A stretch of DNA of 64,000 bases from VAZQ01 sp963725065. Lineage in GTDB: Bacteria > Pseudomonadota > Alphaproteobacteria > Rhizobiales > Xanthobacteraceae. The DNA is taken from positions 182,761-246,760 of the forward strand of contig CAVRXD010000026.1 in assembly GCA_963725065.1 (NCBI GenBank), in the 5' to 3' direction. A model generated the notes under the pieces. That model saw only the letters and a list, made by a program, of their open reading frames with translations, did no database searches and had not been told where the DNA came from. Positions 61,550 through 64,000 of this stretch are shown one piece after another. The translations under genes were made by a program, and so were the position numbers. Each line of letters starts with the position of its first letter. The first letter of the stretch is position 1.

Positions 61550-61565
61550 TTAACTGGAGAGTTAA
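61550..61565. promoter_or_regulatory. Perfect inverted repeat TTAACT-GGAG-AGTTAA
   Basis: Six-base arms with a four-base spacer, in the 215 bases between the divergent cupin (start 61451) and TetR (start 61667) genes. This is the normal place for a TetR-family operator controlling both directions. Confidence 0.6.
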
Positions 61566-61666
61566 CTCGCAGGCCGCAGGGTGTCAACAATGCCTGCGCG
61601 GGCTGCCGGCGCGAAGATTGCGAGTAGGCCGTTGCGTCGGTCTCGCGCCGAGGGCATCTTCAACGC

Positions 61667-62374
61667 ATGAAATCTGGAAAATCCGCCAAGGCGCCGCAAA
61701 AGCGGAATGCCGACGCCACGCGGGCAAAGATCCTGCAGGCGGCCCTCACCGAATTCAGCGAGCGCGGCTTGCCGGAAGCAAGCACGGACGCCATCGCCGA
61801 ACGCTGCGGCGTCAACAAGCGGATGATCTACTACTATTTCGGCAGCAAGGAAGGGCTGTATCTCTCGGCCTTGGAGTTCGTGTTCGAGAAACTGGTCGCT
61901 CTCGAGAACAAGATCGAGGTCGAGCATCTCGAGCCCGCCGCCGCGATCGAGGCCATGATCAATCTGAAGATCGACTACTACCTCGAGAACCCCCACTTTG
62001 TTTCGTTTCTCGCGATGGAGAACTTCCACAAGGCCCGCCATCTGCGAAAATCCAAGAAGCTCGACATGTTCAAGACGCCGCTGACGGATGTCATTGCGCG
62101 CATCCTCAAGCGCGGCCAACGCAGCGGACAATTCCGGCGGGATGTCGAGCCGGTCGATTTCTATGTCTCGATCTGCGCGCTTTGCATCATGTACTTCTCC
62201 AACCAGCACAGCCTGGGCGTGATCTTCGAGCGCGAGATGACATCCCCTGCCAGCATCGCAAGGCGCAAGCGCACGGTTGTGGAGTTCGTGCTCAGCTATC
62301 TGCAGAATTCAGATGTCGTTGCAGTGCAGCCAGCCCGGCGCGGGCCCGCCAGGCATGCATCACTGGTCTCCTGA
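61667..62374 (+). CDS. TetR family transcriptional regulator
   Basis: 235-aa regulator. The N-terminal helix-turn-helix is ATRAKILQAALTEFSERGLPEAST...IAERCGVNKRMIYYYFGSKEGLY (about 17-66), followed by a helical ligand domain resembling the RutR/C-terminal TetR_C group. It is divergent from the cupin-Bug-epimerase strand and 149 bases upstream of a Bug gene on its own strand. A perfect inverted repeat lies in the shared intergenic region. It probably controls uptake and use of the compound handled by these genes. Confidence 0.93.
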   Translation: MKSGKSAKAPQKRNADATRAKILQAALTEFSERGLPEASTDAIAERCGVNKRMIYYYFGSKEGLYLSALEFVFEKLVALENKIEVEHLEPAAAIEAMINLKIDYYLENPHFVSFLAMENFHKARHLRKSKKLDMFKTPLTDVIARILKRGQRSGQFRRDVEPVDFYVSICALCIMYFSNQHSLGVIFEREMTSPASIARRKRTVVEFVLSYLQNSDVVAVQPARRGPARHASLVS

Positions 62375-62523
62375 TCCATGCATTCCCCGCCGCCTGGATA
62401 TCAACTATGGCCAAGCGAGGGGATAGAGCGCGTTCGGGTAGAGCGGCAAGCGAAGCGCCCTTGCGCCTCGCCTTTGATGCAGTAGACTTTCGTCACAAAT
62501 CATCAATAACATCGGGAGGGAAT

Positions 62524-63504
62524 ATGCGCCTCGCTGTGGTTGCGATTGCGAGCATATTCGTCATCGCCGGCGCCCCACGAGAAATACAAAGCCAGCCCGC
62601 GCCACCGAAGTATCCCAGTCAGGTCATCCGCATGGTGGTGCCGTTCACGCCGGGAGCGTCGACCGACGTCACGGCTCGCCTGTTCGCGCAGCATCTCTCC
62701 GCTGCGCTCGGCCAGCAGGTCATTATCGACAATCGCGGCGGGGCCGGCGGCGGTATCGGCGCCGAGCTGGTGGCCAAGGCCGAGCCCGATGGCTACACGC
62801 TGCTCGCGAGCAATCAGGGACCGTTCCTGCAAACCGCTCTGCTCCGGAAGGACTGCCCATTCGCCGTCGGCGATTTTGTTCCGGTCGCATTCATCGGCTA
62901 CTCGCCTTTGATTGTCGTGGCCAATCTGAAATTCCCGCCGAACGACGTGAAGGAGATGGCGGCCTATGCCAAGGCCAATCCCGGACAGGTGACGCTCGGC
63001 TCCTCCGGCACCAACGGCAATCTGCACGTGGCGATCGAGATGCTGAAGGCGGCCACGTCGGCAGACTTCGTGCACGTGCCTTATCGCGGCACCGGGCCCT
63101 CCCTCAACGATGTGGTGGCCGGAACCATCAGCGGCGCATTCACCACGACAGTGTCGGCCGAGGGTCTGATCAAATCCGAGAAGGTGAAAGTTCTGGGCGT
63201 CGCCGGCCCCAAGCGCATGGACGTGATTCCCAATGTCCCCACGTTCCGCGAACTGGGCATCGCCGATTCCGATTTCGAGGTCTGGATTGGAATCGTCGCG
63301 CCGCCAAAGACGCCGCGAAACGTTGTGGACATCATCAATCGGGAGATCAACAGGACGCTCGAATTGCCCGATACCCGCGAACGGTTCAAGCAGTGGGGAC
63401 TTGAGATCGGCGGCGGTACGCCCGAAGCGTTTCAAGCGGTGATCCAGACCGAGGTCGAGCGAATTCAGAAGCTCATCAAATCGGGTGCGCTCACGGCCCA
63501 GTGA
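62524..63504 (+). CDS. Bug/TctC family substrate-binding protein
   Basis: Intact 326-aa Bug protein. The leader MRLAVVAIASIFVIAGAPREIQSQ is followed by KYPSQVIRMVVPFTPGASTD, EPDGYTLLAS, VHVPYRGTGPSLNDVVAG and IPNVPTFRELG. GGGAGGG precedes the ATG at 62524; the frame is open much further upstream but that part overlaps the TetR gene in another frame. It lies 51 bases upstream of the CocE-type hydrolase gene and is probably co-transcribed with it. Confidence 0.92.
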   Translation: MRLAVVAIASIFVIAGAPREIQSQPAPPKYPSQVIRMVVPFTPGASTDVTARLFAQHLSAALGQQVIIDNRGGAGGGIGAELVAKAEPDGYTLLASNQGPFLQTALLRKDCPFAVGDFVPVAFIGYSPLIVVANLKFPPNDVKEMAAYAKANPGQVTLGSSGTNGNLHVAIEMLKAATSADFVHVPYRGTGPSLNDVVAGTISGAFTTTVSAEGLIKSEKVKVLGVAGPKRMDVIPNVPTFRELGIADSDFEVWIGIVAPPKTPRNVVDIINREINRTLELPDTRERFKQWGLEIGGGTPEAFQAVIQTEVERIQKLIKSGALTAQ

Positions 63505-63555
63505 CACGCCGCTTGTGTGGACTGCTCCCAACGCATCATAGATCAGGACACGACC

Positions 63556-64000
63556 ATGCCGCAGCAGCCCTCGCAGCCGCGAGATTACAAGCTCATCGTT
63601 GAAAAGGACGTTGTCGTTCCGCTCCGCGACGGCGCAATCCTGTATGCCGACGTGTATCGGCCGGACGGAGGGCCGGCGCGCTTCCCGGCCATCATGAACA
63701 TCGGTCCTTATCAGAAGGACAAGCTCTGGATTCCACCCGACGATCTCGAGGAGAAGGCCAACCCCTATCTGGCCTGGGAGACGGCCAACCCGATGTGGTG
63801 GTGCCCGCGAGGATACGCCTGCGTGCGTGTCGATGCCCGCGGCTCCGGCAAGTCACCGGGTCGGTCCGACCCCAGCTCCTACCAGGAGGCGGTGGACTTC
63901 TACGATGCGATCGAGTGGATCGCCAGGCGCGAGTGGTGCTCCGGCAATATTGGCACGCTGGGCATTTCCTACCACGCCAACTGTCAGTGGCGCGTCGCCA
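63556..64000 (+). CDS. CocE/NonD family (peptidase S15-like) hydrolase, 3' end outside window
   Basis: N-terminal 148 residues of an alpha/beta hydrolase of the CocE/NonD (X-Pro dipeptidyl-peptidase) family. Typical segments are VPLRDGAILYADVYRP (21-36), NIGPYQKD (48-55), RVDARGSGKSPG (91-102) and the nucleophile elbow GTLGISYHAN with Ser138. The elbow has Ala where the family usually has Gly (GxSYxG). Such enzymes hydrolyse acyl esters or amides. It follows a Bug gene by 51 bases; uptake and hydrolysis of one compound is a fair guess. The gene continues beyond the window. Confidence 0.88.
   Translation, partial: MPQQPSQPRDYKLIVEKDVVVPLRDGAILYADVYRPDGGPARFPAIMNIGPYQKDKLWIPPDDLEEKANPYLAWETANPMWWCPRGYACVRVDARGSGKSPGRSDPSSYQEAVDFYDAIEWIARREWCSGNIGTLGISYHANCQWRVA

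Noticed and set aside
61618..62523. Forward open frame upstream of the Bug gene at 62524, as an N-terminal fusion
   Set aside because: It overlaps the TetR gene in another frame, and the Bug gene has its own ribosome site and signal peptide.
1..64000. Genomic island or prophage
   Set aside because: I saw no integrase, transposase, phage gene, tRNA or attachment repeat, and the codon use looks even across the window.

Overview
The window is GC-rich and gene-dense. It looks like chromosome of a soil or rhizosphere alphaproteobacterium of the Hyphomicrobiales (Bradyrhizobium, Xanthobacteraceae or Pseudolabrys type). The grounds are the codon use, the very large number of Bug/TctC solute-binding proteins, and intergenic palindromes of the kind common in that group. 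The genus is inference; there is no rRNA or other taxonomic marker. I saw no tRNA, rRNA, CRISPR array, insertion sequence, integrase or phage gene.

The theme is uptake and breakdown of aromatic or carboxylated compounds. Layout: 1-4 kb holds a taurine/nitrate-type ABC transporter (permease cut by the window start), a frameshifted Bug protein and a zinc alcohol dehydrogenase. 4.2-8.9 kb holds an alpha/beta hydrolase overlapping a luciferase-like monooxygenase, two frameshifted Bug genes and a cupin. 9.1-12.8 kb is a complete FAD/2Fe-2S/molybdopterin hydroxylase operon. An OsmC gene and a second, lone molybdopterin subunit follow at 13.0-15.9 kb. 16-18.3 kb has an aspartate-dehydrogenase-like protein and an aldehyde dehydrogenase.

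18.4-31.8 kb holds two copies of a module pairing a 4,5-dihydroxyphthalate-decarboxylase-like binding-fold protein with a flavin aromatic hydroxylase. Around them are Bug proteins, a VOC protein, a UbiD decarboxylase, an ABC importer with a frameshifted ATPase, and a LigB-LigA fusion extradiol dioxygenase. 31.9-35.6 kb has a GntR regulator divergent from another signal-less binding-fold protein and a two-subunit Rieske dioxygenase.

36-44.5 kb contains a tiny membrane ORF behind a perfect CRP-type palindrome, a glutathione transferase, an ArsR/SRPBCC pair with a perfect operator-like palindrome, a disulfide oxidoreductase, a small secreted peptide, a bicupin oxalate-decarboxylase-like protein and a two-gene GMC dehydrogenase. 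44.6-51.7 kb has a serine hydrolase, an amidohydrolase with an unknown 133-aa gene and a Rieske ferredoxin, two Bug proteins and a VanA-like Rieske oxygenase. 51.8-64 kb has an N-terminally truncated GH13 enzyme, several more Bug proteins, a polysaccharide deacetylase, LysR and TetR regulators, an M24-fold protein, an epimerase, a broken cupin and the start of a CocE-type hydrolase.

Two features stand out. There are twelve Bug proteins but no TctA/TctB membrane partner. Six genes, four of them Bug genes, each carry an apparent single-base frameshift; sequencing error and real decay cannot be told apart from this sequence alone. No single novel system is proven. The best leads are the signal-less binding-fold proteins placed among catabolic genes, and the tiny CRP-linked membrane ORF.
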